The notes: a model not told the origin generated them from the sequence alone. A stretch of DNA of 64,000 nt from Clostridium cavendishii DSM 21758 (GCF_900141845.1 NZ_FQZB01000005.1:62001-126000), one strand, 5' to 3'. Counted from the stretch's first letter, positions 50,805 through 60,217 are shown. Made by a program: numbers and translations.

Positions 50805-51134
50805 ATGGCAAAGTATAAAGTTGGAGATGAACTTATAATAATTAAGGATCCTAGTGAGGAAAAACAAAAACTAAAGGAGTTAAGTAGATTAAATATAGAT
50901 GGTGATTATGCAACGTTAACATGGGGATTAAAAGTTATAAACGTTGAATATGATAAACCAAATGTTATTTTAACGTATAGAAATGTAAATGGAGATATTC
51001 AAAAGGTATTTGCTGTATGTAGTGATATAGAAAACTTTGATCAAGAAAAAGTTTTAGAAAAAGCATTATTAAAGGCATTCCAAAATGAAATAATAAATAT
51101 ATCTGTTATGAGAAATACAGGTTGTAAATTATAA
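50805..51134 (+). CDS. Small protein of unknown function
   Basis: A 109-residue soluble protein with a beta-rich beginning (YKVGDELIIIKDPSEEKQ), ATLTWGLKVINVEYDKPNVI and a helical end (KVLEKALLKAFQNEIINISV). GAGGAGG precedes ATG 50805. It has the layout of an SH3-like or KOW-like small domain, but I cannot assign a family. It has its own terminator. Confidence 0.6.
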   Translation: MAKYKVGDELIIIKDPSEEKQKLKELSRLNIDGDYATLTWGLKVINVEYDKPNVILTYRNVNGDIQKVFAVCSDIENFDQEKVLEKALLKAFQNEIINISVMRNTGCKL

Positions 51135-51189
51135 TAAAAATATGACTGTATTAAAACTATTTTTTGTAAAATAGCAATTTAAAGTATAA

Positions 51190-51241
51190 AAAACATAAGG
51201 TTATTGGTAAATTTAATTTTACCAATAGCCTTATGTTTTTT
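51190..51241 (+). terminator. Long Rho-independent terminator
   Basis: A 21-base-pair stem with one G-U (51191-51211 with 51218-51238) and T run. The remaining interval to 51441 is plain AT-rich DNA with no other feature seen. Confidence 0.9.
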
Positions 51242-51441
51242 GTTAATATGATGATATAGTTTGTAATTTTAAATTAAACTTATTGATTAGTTCATATTCA
51301 AGTTATTTTAATACAACACAATTTTTAAAATAAATATTAAATTTTTCTTAAATATAATAAAATGCTTTATTTTTAGAGAGATATGAAATATAATATCAAT
51401 TAAATGGATTAATTTTACAACAGGGTATAAGGGAGGAAAAT

Positions 51442-51663
51442 ATGAGTAACTGTATATTTTGGTCTAGCCAAAAAGAAACTGTAAGTTGTTATGCAGAGTG
51501 TCCTATATTAGGGCTTAAGGGAAATGAAGATGAATGTGTATTCAAAACCTTTATTAATAATTCAAATGTCCATTTTAAAGGAGTAAAATTGATGGATAAG
51601 ATTGATGAAGAAGAATTAGAGGATACTTTTATAAAACGTTTTAAAGTTAATTCTAGTTATTAA
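51442..51663 (+). CDS. Small Cys-containing protein of unknown function
   Basis: A 73-residue protein with GGGAGG before ATG 51442. The Cys-rich first half (SNCIFWSSQKETVSCYAECP; GNEDECVFKTF) has four regularly placed Cys that could bind metal. The second half is a charged helix (DKIDEEELEDTFIKRF). Conservation cannot be judged here. It is followed by a terminator shared with the convergent pncB. Confidence 0.6.
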   Translation: MSNCIFWSSQKETVSCYAECPILGLKGNEDECVFKTFINNSNVHFKGVKLMDKIDEEELEDTFIKRFKVNSSY

Positions 51664-51728
51664 AAAATTCTGAAAATAATAACTTAAATTTATTTATATT
51701 ATCATATTATTTTTTATATGTGTTAATT

Positions 51729-51757
51729 AAAAAAGCCAAGTTTAACTTGGCTTTTTT
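51729..51757. terminator. Bidirectional terminator
   Basis: A perfect 12-base-pair stem, AAAAAAGCCAAG with CTTGGCTTTTTT, loop TTTAA. It serves the convergent small gene and pncB. Confidence 0.9.
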
Positions 51758-51761
51758 AAGT

Positions 51762-53231
51762 TTATTTATATATATTAGAATATTGATGTAATAAGCTGTG
51801 TTTTAGGCCCCACAAAGAGCTAGATAAATCAACATAATAACTATGAGGGTTTTCAAATCTAAGAACTTCCGGCCAAAGTTTTTCAGTTTCCTGTTTAGAG
51901 TATTCTTTTATTTCTAGCACAGATGGACTAGTATAAACTAAATTACCCTTGTCAAATATTTTCTCCATAAGTGGTTTTACGTAATAGTTTGTAAGTTTTT
52001 TTCTCTTCCAAGTATAAACAGGATTGAAAATTTCTAAAGCACTATTTTCATCTATTTTTTCATCATGAAGAGTTATAAGGTCAGCTGTGGCTGTATTTGT
52101 TTCTTTATCAAAAATTCTATATATTTTTTTAAACCCTGGGTTTGTAATTTTTTCTTCATTTTCGCTAAGTTTTATTCTAGGCAATATTTTTTTATCTTCT
52201 TCTACAGCAACTAATTTGTAAACACCACCAAATACTGGCTCAGATTTTGCTGTTATAAGACGTTCACCAACTCCAAATGAATCAATTTTAGCACCTTGAC
52301 TTAAGACGTCTCTAATTATATGTTCATCTAAGGAGTTAGAAATTATTATTTTGCAATCTTCATATCCAGCTGCATCAAGTAATTTTCTACATTTTTTTGT
52401 AAGATAAGTGATATCACCACTATCTATTCTTATTCCTTTAGGTCTACATCCTAAAGGTTTTAAAATTTCATCAAATGTTCGTATAGCATTAGGTATACCA
52501 GACTTTAATACATTATATGTATCAACGAGTAAAACACATTCATCTTTATAAATATTAGCCCAAGCCTTAAAAGCTTCAAATTCATCACCGTAAAGTTGAA
52601 CCCAACTATGGGCCATAGTGCCAATTGCAGGTACATTAAACATCTGTTCAGCAATAGTACATGCAGTTGAAGAACAACCACCTATTATAGAAGCTCTAGC
52701 ACCATAAATAGCTCCATCATAACCTTGGGCTCTTCTTGAACCGAATTCCATAACAGGTCTTCCGTCTGCAGCCCTACAAATTCTATTAGCTTTTGTTGCT
52801 ATTAAAGTTTGGTGATTTACTGTTAGAAGGATCATAGTCTCTATAAATTGGGCTTGTATAACAGGACCTCTTACAGTTACTAAAGGCTCATTTGGAAAAA
52901 CAGGGTTTCCTTCAGGTATAGCCCAAACATCACAGGAGAATTTAAAATTTTCAAGATAATTTATAAAATCTTCTGAAAAAAGATCCTTCTTTCTTAAATA
53001 TTTTATATCATCTTCAGAAAAACTAAGATTTTGAAGGTATTCTATAAGTTGTTGTACGCCAGCCATTATGCAATAGCCACCACCATCAGGAACTCTCCTA
53101 AAGTACATATCGAAATAAGCTATTTTATCTTTTAGACCATCTTCAAAATAACCGTTACCCATAGTAAGCTCATAAAAATCTACAAGCATAGTAAGGTTTC
53201 TAGAATTTCTGACATCAAATTTATAATCCAT
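51762..53231 (-). CDS. pncB: Nicotinate phosphoribosyltransferase
   Basis: It makes nicotinate mononucleotide from nicotinate and PRPP in the Preiss-Handler route to NAD. The 489 residues belong to the longer bacterial class. Conserved stretches are LTMLVDFYELTMGNGYF, YFRRVPDGGGYCIMAG, FGSRRAQGYDGAIYGARA (active-site region), GTMAHSWVQLYGDEFEAF with the autophosphorylated His, GIRIDSGDITYLTKK and FGVGERLIT. GGAGA is upstream of ATG 53231. It is monocistronic. Confidence 0.97.
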   Translation of the reverse strand: MDYKFDVRNSRNLTMLVDFYELTMGNGYFEDGLKDKIAYFDMYFRRVPDGGGYCIMAGVQQLIEYLQNLSFSEDDIKYLRKKDLFSEDFINYLENFKFSCDVWAIPEGNPVFPNEPLVTVRGPVIQAQFIETMILLTVNHQTLIATKANRICRAADGRPVMEFGSRRAQGYDGAIYGARASIIGGCSSTACTIAEQMFNVPAIGTMAHSWVQLYGDEFEAFKAWANIYKDECVLLVDTYNVLKSGIPNAIRTFDEILKPLGCRPKGIRIDSGDITYLTKKCRKLLDAAGYEDCKIIISNSLDEHIIRDVLSQGAKIDSFGVGERLITAKSEPVFGGVYKLVAVEEDKKILPRIKLSENEEKITNPGFKKIYRIFDKETNTATADLITLHDEKIDENSALEIFNPVYTWKRKKLTNYYVKPLMEKIFDKGNLVYTSPSVLEIKEYSKQETEKLWPEVLRFENPHSYYVDLSSSLWGLKHSLLHQYSNIYK

Positions 53232-53381
53232 ATTAAAAAAATCTCCTTTAAGAGTAATATTAAGTAAAATAGTATACTAAAACTATTGTAACTCTAGGAT
53301 TTAATTATTACAATAGAGTAGTTATTAATCTTTAGATTTGGCAATAATCATAAGAGGAGCGAACAAGAGGAGAAATTTTAT

Positions 53382-55382
53382 ATGGTTAATTTAGATAAAT
53401 ATCAATTAGAATCTGTAAAAAGTGAATATAAGAATACTTTAGTTATAGCACCTCCAGGGAGTGGTAAAACAACAGTTATAATAAATAGAGTTAAATATCT
53501 AATAGATGTATTGGGTATTAATGAAGCTAATATTATAGTAATAACATTTACTAAAGCTGCAGCTCAAAATATGAAAGAAAGATATGTAAAAGGAAATAAT
53601 AGTTCTTCAATACCGTTTTTTGGAACATTTCATGGGCTTTGTTACAAGATATTATCTAGACATGTAGGTAGTATAGAAATAATAGATACTTCAACTGTAT
53701 ATAGAATAATACAAAAGGTATTACTTACAAAATTAGATGAAATATCAGAAGAGAAAATAAAAGAAGTTATAAATAATATATCTTTATTTAAAACATCAGG
53801 TTTAAAAAGTTTTGAATTTGAACCCTCTTTAGATAAGAATATCTTTAATGAGTGTTTAGAAGCTTATGAAGGATATAAAAAGGAGAGAAGGTTATTAGAT
53901 TTTGATGATCTTCAAATTCAATGCAGGAACTTATTTTTAAAAGATTCTAGAGTTTTGGAAGCTTATAGAAGACTATTTAAATATATATTAGTTGATGAAT
54001 TTCAAGACTGTGATCATTTGCAGATAGAATTATTAAAACTTTTAAATTACCAAAATAGTCTTTTTGCAGTAGGGGATGAGGATCAGTGTATATATTCATT
54101 TAGAGGTTCAAAGCCAGAATGTATGGTGCATTTCTCAAGTGAATTTGAAGATGGGAGAAAAAAATATTTAACTTATAATTATAGAAGTCTTGAAAATATT
54201 GTTGGGCTTTCAAAGGAGGTAATAAGTAATAATCAAAGTAGAAATCAAAAGGATATAAAAGCATATAGACAGGGATTAGGAATATTGAGATTAGTAGTAC
54301 CTTATAATGAAGCTTTACAAATAGAAGATATTATAGGAAAAATTAATATTCATAAAAATAAAGGAGACAGATATTCTGATAATGCTATCTTATATAGGAC
54401 TAATGTAGAAGCCAGAAGTATAATTGATGGACTTATTAGAAAGAAGCTTCCTTTTAAGCTTTTAGATAAGGAGTATAATTTTTTTAAGCATTTCATATGT
54501 CAAGATTTAATAAGCTATTTAAAGTTAAGCATTGATCCATATGATAGGGAAAGCTTTTTTAAAATTTTAAACAAGCCTTTTAGATATATAGCCAAGTCAG
54601 CAGTTGAGAAATTAAAAGCTAATCCGTATAATGATAATTTATTTGATGCACTTATAAATTTAGAGGATATTCATCCTTTTCAACTTAAAAAGCTTGAGGA
54701 ATTTAAAAGCGATGTGGCTTCTTTGAATAAGATGAGTCTTTATGGAGCTATTGATTTCATAATAACTGAACTTGGATATTTAGATTATTTAAGAGAGTAT
54801 TCAGATAAATTTAAGCAAAGTATGGATGATATATTTGAAATCATAGAAGAATTTAAAAGTGCAGCTGAAGAGTTTAATTCAATAATAAACTTTTTAGTTC
54901 ATATTGAAAGTGTGGAGGAAAGTATTAAACAAAATAGAAATAAAGCTTTTCAAGATGCTATAATACTTTCAACAATTCATGGAGTAAAGGGTATGGAATT
55001 TAAAAACGTATATATAGTTGATATTGTAAATGAAACTATACCTCACAAAAATAATTTAGATAATCTTGAAGAAGAAAGAAGATTGTTTTATGTTGGGATA
55101 ACTAGAGCTGTTGATAACTTATATCTTTATGCACCTAAAGCTGTAAGAGGAAAATTTAAGGAGCAATCTCCATTTATAAAAGAAGCAAGCTTTGACACTA
55201 CTAATTTAAATACTGATATTGGCTTTAAATCTGGTGATAAAATAACACATAATTATTTCGGAATCGGTGAAATAAAAGAAATTAGAGATGATGAAATAGA
55301 CATAATATTTGAAGATGGAATGCAAAGAAGATTTTCTATAGCTACTATACTCCAGCATAATCTTATGAGAAAAATAGAATAA
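53382..55382 (+). CDS. UvrD/PcrA-like superfamily 1 DNA helicase
   Basis: A 666-residue SF1A helicase. Motif I is IAPPGSGKTTVIINRV, Ia ITFTKAAAQNM, motif II ILVDEFQDCDHLQ, III AVGDEDQCIYSFRGSKP, IV NAILYRTNVEAR, V STIHGVKGMEFKNVYIV and VI RRLFYVGITRAVDNLYLYAP. The final 50 residues (KITHNYFGIGEIKEIRDDEI) form a Tudor-like tail as in PcrA. It is shorter than PcrA (about 730) and the genome probably has a separate PcrA. A role in repair or replication restart is inferred. A fragment of its motif V-VI region is repeated downstream. Confidence 0.93.
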   Translation: MVNLDKYQLESVKSEYKNTLVIAPPGSGKTTVIINRVKYLIDVLGINEANIIVITFTKAAAQNMKERYVKGNNSSSIPFFGTFHGLCYKILSRHVGSIEIIDTSTVYRIIQKVLLTKLDEISEEKIKEVINNISLFKTSGLKSFEFEPSLDKNIFNECLEAYEGYKKERRLLDFDDLQIQCRNLFLKDSRVLEAYRRLFKYILVDEFQDCDHLQIELLKLLNYQNSLFAVGDEDQCIYSFRGSKPECMVHFSSEFEDGRKKYLTYNYRSLENIVGLSKEVISNNQSRNQKDIKAYRQGLGILRLVVPYNEALQIEDIIGKINIHKNKGDRYSDNAILYRTNVEARSIIDGLIRKKLPFKLLDKEYNFFKHFICQDLISYLKLSIDPYDRESFFKILNKPFRYIAKSAVEKLKANPYNDNLFDALINLEDIHPFQLKKLEEFKSDVASLNKMSLYGAIDFIITELGYLDYLREYSDKFKQSMDDIFEIIEEFKSAAEEFNSIINFLVHIESVEESIKQNRNKAFQDAIILSTIHGVKGMEFKNVYIVDIVNETIPHKNNLDNLEEERRLFYVGITRAVDNLYLYAPKAVRGKFKEQSPFIKEASFDTTNLNTDIGFKSGDKITHNYFGIGEIKEIRDDEIDIIFEDGMQRRFSIATILQHNLMRKIE

Positions 55383-55404
55383 ATTTCAGGAGCTTAATTC
55401 AATA

Positions 55405-55460
55405 AAAACACTCCATTCCTTTATTGGTTAAAAAATCAATGAAGGAATGGAGTGTTTTTT
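55405..55460 (+). terminator. Long Rho-independent terminator
   Basis: A 22-base-pair stem with one G-U (55405-55426 with 55437-55458), eight-base loop and T run. It ends the helicase transcript. Confidence 0.92.
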
Positions 55461-55512
55461 AAAATTTAATATTAAAATATATTCAAAATTAGATATAATA
55501 AATCATCTATAA

Positions 55513-55680
55513 TTAAATGGAGTAAAGGGTATAGAATTTAAAAACGTATATATAGTTGATATTGTAAATGAAACTATACAGCACAAAAATAATTTAGATA
55601 ATATTGAAGAGGAAAGAGGATTGCTTTATGTTGGGATAACTAGAGCTATTGATAACTTATGTGGTTATGTTATCCAATAG
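55513..55680 (+). pseudogene. Fragment duplicated from the helicase gene, motifs V-VI
   Basis: Bases 55519-55660 repeat 54981-55122 of the helicase with 8 mismatches in 142 (about 94% identity) and no gaps. The frame is kept and encodes GVKGIEFKNVYIVDIVNETI … EERGLLYVGITRAIDN, ending at TAG 55680 after divergent sequence. The motif VI Arg of EERRLFYVG has become Gly. There is no start codon or upstream part, so it cannot work as a helicase. It is a partial duplication, or what remains of a longer tandem copy. Confidence 0.85.
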
Positions 55681-55785
55681 AGATTTTAAATGTTAACATT
55701 GCTAATAATTCTATAGGTTATTATTTTTTTAAGAGGTTAAGATATTAGTGTCAAACAAAATAAAATACAAAGGAGGAAGTTAGAT

Positions 55786-55992
55786 ATGGCTTCAAATAAC
55801 AGAAGTAACAGAACTTTAGTTCCAGAAGCAAGACAAGGATTAAACAGATGGAAATATGAGGTTGCATCAGATGTTGGAATACAAAACTATGAAAACACTG
55901 ATAAAGGAAATCTTTCTTCAAGACAAAATGGAAGCGTTGGCGGAGAAATGGTTAAGAGAATGGTTCAAAGTTACGAACAAAATTTAAAATAA
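55786..55992 (+). CDS. Alpha/beta-type small acid-soluble spore protein
   Basis: A 68-residue DNA-binding spore protein that coats and protects DNA in the dormant spore. The family signatures are present: EARQGLNRWKYEVASDVGI, which contains the germination-protease cleavage site KYEVAS, and DKGNLSSRQNGSVGGEMVKR. CAAAGGAGGA precedes ATG 55786. Expression should be in the forespore under sigma G; no sigma-G promoter was firmly identified. It shows that the organism sporulates. A terminator follows. Confidence 0.97.
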   Translation: MASNNRSNRTLVPEARQGLNRWKYEVASDVGIQNYENTDKGNLSSRQNGSVGGEMVKRMVQSYEQNLK

Positions 55993-56003
55993 TCAATAAT
56001 AAT

Positions 56004-56035
56004 AAATGCACTAAGTTAATCTTAGTGCATTTATG
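56004..56035 (+). terminator. Rho-independent terminator after the SASP gene
   Basis: A perfect 12-base-pair stem, AAATGCACTAAG with CTTAGTGCATTT, loop TTAAT. The T run is short (TTT then ATG). Confidence 0.75.
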
Positions 56036-56440
56036 TGTGTTTATAGAATAATTAAAGTAAAATATTTATTATTTAGAACTAATTGTGCTATATAAATATA
56101 TATATATATTGTAATATGATTTATACAAATTAAATTTAATGTTGGCCTTATTTTGTTTTTAACAAGTATAGAAGATAAATGTAGATTTTAAATTACAACA
56201 TATATAGTAGTAAAAACTTTAAAAGTTTATTTTGCTTAATAATAAGTAATCTAAAAAACATTTCTATTTCAAATATGTCCTAACCTTGAAACAAATGTAT
56301 TGTAGGTGTGTGATTCGGAAGGGGTCATCGCTATTATAAATATAAAATTTGTAAATATTTATAAAAATTAAAAATAAAGAAAATTATATGTTATAATTAT
56401 TTTAAACATATAATATTATATAATAGGGTATTAATCATTA
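56036..56440. other. AT-rich interval with one compositionally odd patch
   Basis: No gene is supported. Most of it is extremely AT-rich, including a TATATATATATA run near 56097. At about 56286-56331 a patch with much higher GC (GTAGGTGTGTGATTCGGAAG followed by GGGTCATCGC) stands out. I cannot match it to a tRNA, riboswitch or reading frame of use. Confidence 0.5.
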
Positions 56441-56461
56441 CAAAGGAAAGGAGTAGGTTTA

Positions 56462-56749
56462 ATGGTAGCTTTTAATAAAATGTGGAAAGATATAAATGAA
56501 ATAATGGACCACAGTGAAGCACATGGAAATTTTGATAAGAAACAAGGGGTATTTCTTATAAAAGAAGGGGAGGACATAGTGTTTTTAACTAAAGATGATT
56601 TCATAGACTTTTGGAGCAATATGCTTTTAAGGGATAAAGTAGATAAAAAAAGTTTAAATAATAAGAATAAACTTTTATATGTTTATGATTTAGTTAAAAA
56701 ATTACCTTATGTTAATGAAAAGGATCAAGTTCTTTGCATTGATAGATAA
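56462..56749 (+). CDS. Small protein of unknown function
   Basis: A 95-residue, mixed-charge soluble protein with GGAAAGGAG about 9 bases before ATG 56462. It contains WKDINEIMDHSEAHGNFDKK, GEDIVFLTKDDFIDFWSNML and YDLVKKLPYVNEKDQVLCID. There is no signal peptide, membrane segment or recognised motif. A hairpin separates it from the FtsA-like gene 100 bases on. Confidence 0.55.
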   Translation: MVAFNKMWKDINEIMDHSEAHGNFDKKQGVFLIKEGEDIVFLTKDDFIDFWSNMLLRDKVDKKSLNNKNKLLYVYDLVKKLPYVNEKDQVLCIDR

Positions 56750-56793
56750 GATGAATTGTTGAATGTTGTATATTTATAATATATAATTTTATT

Positions 56794-56828
56794 AGGCTCA
56801 TATTCTATTATTAGAGTATGAGCCTTTA
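56794..56828 (+). terminator. Hairpin before the FtsA-like gene
   Basis: A 14-base-pair stem with one G-U (56794-56807 with 56812-56825), followed by TTT only. Probably a moderate terminator. Confidence 0.65.
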
Positions 56829-56852
56829 ATAATAGGATAAAGGAGAAAATTT

Positions 56853-58886
56853 ATGGATTTTGCAAATGTAAATTCAAGGGATGTCATATTTTCTTTAGAT
56901 ATAGGAACTAGGAGTATAAAGGGAACGGTAGGTATTATAAAAGATAAAAAATTCTATGTAGTTGCTGAAAGCTATAAAGAACATAGTGAAAGAGCTATGA
57001 TAGATGGACAAATTCACGATATTGAATTAGTTGCAACAACTGTTAGACACATAAAAAATAATTTAGAAAAAGAACTAGGATTTCAACTTAAAGAAGTAGC
57101 TATAGCAGCTGCAGGAAGATTTTTAAGAACTATTGAAGCAACTGGAGAAATGACATTAGATAATGAAAAAGAAATAGACAAGCCTATAGTTAGAAGTCTT
57201 GAAATGACAGCTATAAAGGAAGCAGAAAAGGCTATAAATGAAAAAACAGAGGGAAAACTTTATTGTGTTGGATATAGTGTTAAGAATTATTATTTAAATG
57301 GATTTGTAATATCAAACCTTTTAAATCATAGAGGAGATAATATGAATGTTGATATAATAGCAACATTTCTTCCTAAAAGTGTAGTAGACTCGCTATATGC
57401 AGTTATGAACAAGGTCTCACTTAAGGTTAACAATTTAACTCTAGAACCAATAGCAGCTATAGAAGCTGTTATACCTAAAAATTTAAGACTATTGAACCTT
57501 GCGTTAGTTGATGTTGGTGCTGGGACTTCAGATATTGCCATATGTAATAAAGAAAGTATTACAGCATATGGAATGGTTCCACAGGCTGGAGATGAGATTA
57601 CTGAGGCTATAGCAGAAGCATATTTAGTTGATTTTAATACCGCTGAAAATATTAAAAGAGCTATTAATAAAGATGAAACTATAACATTTAAAGATGTAAT
57701 AGGATTTGAAAATACTATAAATAGCAGTGATGCTCTAAAAATTGTAGAACCATTAGTAGATAAGATATCAAAGGAATTAGCTACTAAAATAGTTGAACTT
57801 AATGGAGGAAAATCACCGTCAGCAGTATTCTTAGTTGGAGGGGGAGCACACACTCCCTTATTAAAGGAAAAGATAGTTGAAAAATTAAATATGCAATCAC
57901 AAAGAATAGCTATTAAAGGAAGAGAGGCTGTTACTGATTGTGTATGTAATGATAATACTTTAGGAAGTACTGGGGTTACTGTACTTGGTATAGCTTTAGT
58001 TGCTATAAAAAGTTTAGGTCATGATTTTATAGATGTTACTTTAAATGAAACTGAAATATCTTTATTCAATTCGCATAAACATACTATAATGGATGTTTTT
58101 TTACAAGCTGGAATAAATCCTAAGATATTAATAGGCAAAAATGGAAAGAGTATCAGATTTTTTGTTAATGAATCAAAAAGAATAGCCTTTGGAGGTTTAG
58201 GTGAGAACGCTAAAATATTTATAAACGGTAATGAAGCAAATTTAGAAACTGTTGTTAATGCAGGTGATAACATACATATAGAATATGCAAAGCAGGGAGA
58301 AATGGCAAGACCGAAGGTTTATGAATATATAAATCAATATGAAGAGGTAGGTTTTTATCTACAAGATAAATTTATTAATTTGGAGCCTGTAGCATTTATA
58401 AATGGCAATAGAGTTCAACTTAATGAAATTATTAATGATGGTGATAAAGTTGAAATAAAATATTTAGAAACTTTGAAGGACATAAGAGAATATATATTGA
58501 ATGGAAAATATATAAAAGAAGAGGATGAGTTATATTTAGACGAAATATTGTTACAAGATGATTATAAAGTATTACAAGGGGACAATATTATAATAAAAGA
58601 AAAAAAACCAAAACTTGATATTAATGAAATCTCTAAAGAAAATACAGTAGAGAAGCAAATTAAAGAATTAAATGAAGATGATAACAATTCTATTAAAGTC
58701 AAAATAAACGGTGAAGAGTATAAACTTTATGGTAAGTTGAGTTATATATTCGTAGATATATTTAATTATTATACTTTTGATTTATCAATAGCAAAAGGAA
58801 ATATAAATTTAAGATTAAATGGAAACAAGGCATCATATACTGACATGCTTAATGATGGAGATAGCATAGAAATTTTTTGGGATTAA
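56853..58886 (+). CDS. FtsA/PilM-like actin-fold protein with extended C-terminus
   Basis: A 677-residue protein. Residues 1 to about 395 have the FtsA/PilM fold: phosphate 1 DVIFSLDIGTRSIKGTVGI, inserted domain VAIAAAGRFLRTIEATGEM, phosphate 2 LALVDVGAGTSDIAI and adenosine motif AVFLVGGGAHTPLLKEKI. About 400-677 adds repeats of the form (I/F)NGxxxxLxxxxNxGDxIxIxY (IFINGNEANLETVVNAGDNI; AFINGNRVQLNEIINDGDKV; two more), probably tandem beta-grasp-like domains. Classic FtsA ends near 420 residues, so this is a special clostridial form. Its role could be division, spore formation or pilus assembly. Confidence 0.82.
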   Translation: MDFANVNSRDVIFSLDIGTRSIKGTVGIIKDKKFYVVAESYKEHSERAMIDGQIHDIELVATTVRHIKNNLEKELGFQLKEVAIAAAGRFLRTIEATGEMTLDNEKEIDKPIVRSLEMTAIKEAEKAINEKTEGKLYCVGYSVKNYYLNGFVISNLLNHRGDNMNVDIIATFLPKSVVDSLYAVMNKVSLKVNNLTLEPIAAIEAVIPKNLRLLNLALVDVGAGTSDIAICNKESITAYGMVPQAGDEITEAIAEAYLVDFNTAENIKRAINKDETITFKDVIGFENTINSSDALKIVEPLVDKISKELATKIVELNGGKSPSAVFLVGGGAHTPLLKEKIVEKLNMQSQRIAIKGREAVTDCVCNDNTLGSTGVTVLGIALVAIKSLGHDFIDVTLNETEISLFNSHKHTIMDVFLQAGINPKILIGKNGKSIRFFVNESKRIAFGGLGENAKIFINGNEANLETVVNAGDNIHIEYAKQGEMARPKVYEYINQYEEVGFYLQDKFINLEPVAFINGNRVQLNEIINDGDKVEIKYLETLKDIREYILNGKYIKEEDELYLDEILLQDDYKVLQGDNIIIKEKKPKLDINEISKENTVEKQIKELNEDDNNSIKVKINGEEYKLYGKLSYIFVDIFNYYTFDLSIAKGNINLRLNGNKASYTDMLNDGDSIEIFWD

Positions 58887-58908
58887 TATATAGGAGGGTT
58901 AAATTATA

Positions 58909-60099
58909 ATGGTTGATTTTAAAAAGGAAGCTTTAGGTATAATGGACGAATTAGTAGCATTAAGAAGAGATTTTCATGAGCATCCAGAGCTCGGATTTGA
59001 AGAATGGAGAACTTCAGGGAAAATAAAAGAATTCTTAACTAAAGAAGGAATACATTTTACTGATGTGGCTAAAACTGGAGTTTGTGGAATAATAGAAGGG
59101 ACTATGGAAGGACATGAAAATGGTAAAACAATAGCTCTTAGAGGTGATATAGATGGTCTTCCTATACAAGATAAAAAAGTGTGTGATTATAGTTCTAAAA
59201 TAGAAGGAAAAATGCATGCTTGTGGGCATGATGCTCACACAACTATACTTTTAGGTGCAGCTAAGCTTCTTAATAAAAATAAACATCTTATAAAAGGAAG
59301 GGTTAAGCTTTTTTTTGAACCAGCAGAAGAGACTATAGGCGGAGCAAGATTTATGATAAAAGAAGGAGTTCTAGAGAATCCACATGTAGATGCAGTTTTA
59401 GGGCTTCATGTTACTGAGGACTTAGATGTTGGTAAGATAAGATTAAAGTCTGGAGTAGCATTTGCAGCTTCAAATCCTTTTACTATAAAGATAAAAGGAA
59501 AAGGAGGGCATGGAGCATATCCGCATGTAGCTATAGATCCTATAGTTATGGCTTCTCAAGTTATACTTACGCTTCAAACTATAGTAAGTAGAGAAATTGC
59601 ACCAGTTAATCCTTCAGTTATAACAGTTGGCAGTATAAATGGTGGAACAGCTCAAAATATAATACCAGATGAGGTTATATTAAAGGGAATAATAAGAACT
59701 TTAACTCCAGAAGATAGAGAATATGCTAAAAAGAGATTAGAAGAAGTGGTTTCTTCTGTATGTAAAGCTATGAGAGGAGATTATGAGATAGACATAGAGG
59801 AAAGCTATCCATGTTTAATAAATAATGAAAAAGTTATAGAGAGAGTAAAAAAATCTGCTATAAATATTTTAGGGGAAAAGAATATAGAGATTCAAAAAGC
59901 TTCGAGTATGGGAGTTGAAAGTTTCTCATATTTTGCAATGGAAAGACCAGCAGCATTTTATTTTTTAGGATCTAGAAATATTTCTAAAAATATAGTTGCA
60001 TCAGCTCATAATGCTCTTTTTGATATTGACGAGGCTTGTATTCCTATAGGGGTTGCCATTCAATGTGAAACAGCTATTAAATATTTAAGTGAAGAATAA
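58909..60099 (+). CDS. M20 family amidohydrolase, amidohydrolase/N-acyl-amino-acid type
   Basis: A 396-residue metallopeptidase-like protein. Motifs are RRDFHEHPELGFEEWRTS, IALRGDIDGLPI, CGHDAHTTILLGAAKLL with the metal His and Asp, FEPAEETIGGARFMIKEGVL with the catalytic Glu pair, and GLHVTEDLDVGKI; the lid domain is about 180-290. These are the features of the M20D group, which removes acyl groups from amino acids (hippurate, N-acetyl or indole-acetyl substrates). The specific substrate is unclear. GGAGG precedes ATG 58909, 22 bases after the FtsA-like gene. Confidence 0.92.
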   Translation: MVDFKKEALGIMDELVALRRDFHEHPELGFEEWRTSGKIKEFLTKEGIHFTDVAKTGVCGIIEGTMEGHENGKTIALRGDIDGLPIQDKKVCDYSSKIEGKMHACGHDAHTTILLGAAKLLNKNKHLIKGRVKLFFEPAEETIGGARFMIKEGVLENPHVDAVLGLHVTEDLDVGKIRLKSGVAFAASNPFTIKIKGKGGHGAYPHVAIDPIVMASQVILTLQTIVSREIAPVNPSVITVGSINGGTAQNIIPDEVILKGIIRTLTPEDREYAKKRLEEVVSSVCKAMRGDYEIDIEESYPCLINNEKVIERVKKSAINILGEKNIEIQKASSMGVESFSYFAMERPAAFYFLGSRNISKNIVASAHNALFDIDEACIPIGVAIQCETAIKYLSEE

Positions 60100-60188
60100 A
60101 AAAATAAAACTAATGCTGACATTTAATAATATAATTTGACAATATGAAAAAATAATATTAATCTATAGTAATGATAAAACTATATTGG

Positions 60189-60217
60189 TTAAGGCATAGA
60201 AATTATGCCTTAATTTA
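60189..60217 (+). terminator. Rho-independent terminator
   Basis: A perfect 10-base-pair stem, TTAAGGCATA with TATGCCTTAA, loop GAAAT, followed by TTT. It ends the M20 gene. Confidence 0.75.

Noticed and set aside
56286..56331. Patch considered as a tRNA or attachment site
   Set aside because: No cloverleaf arms, no CCA end and no flanking direct repeat could be found.
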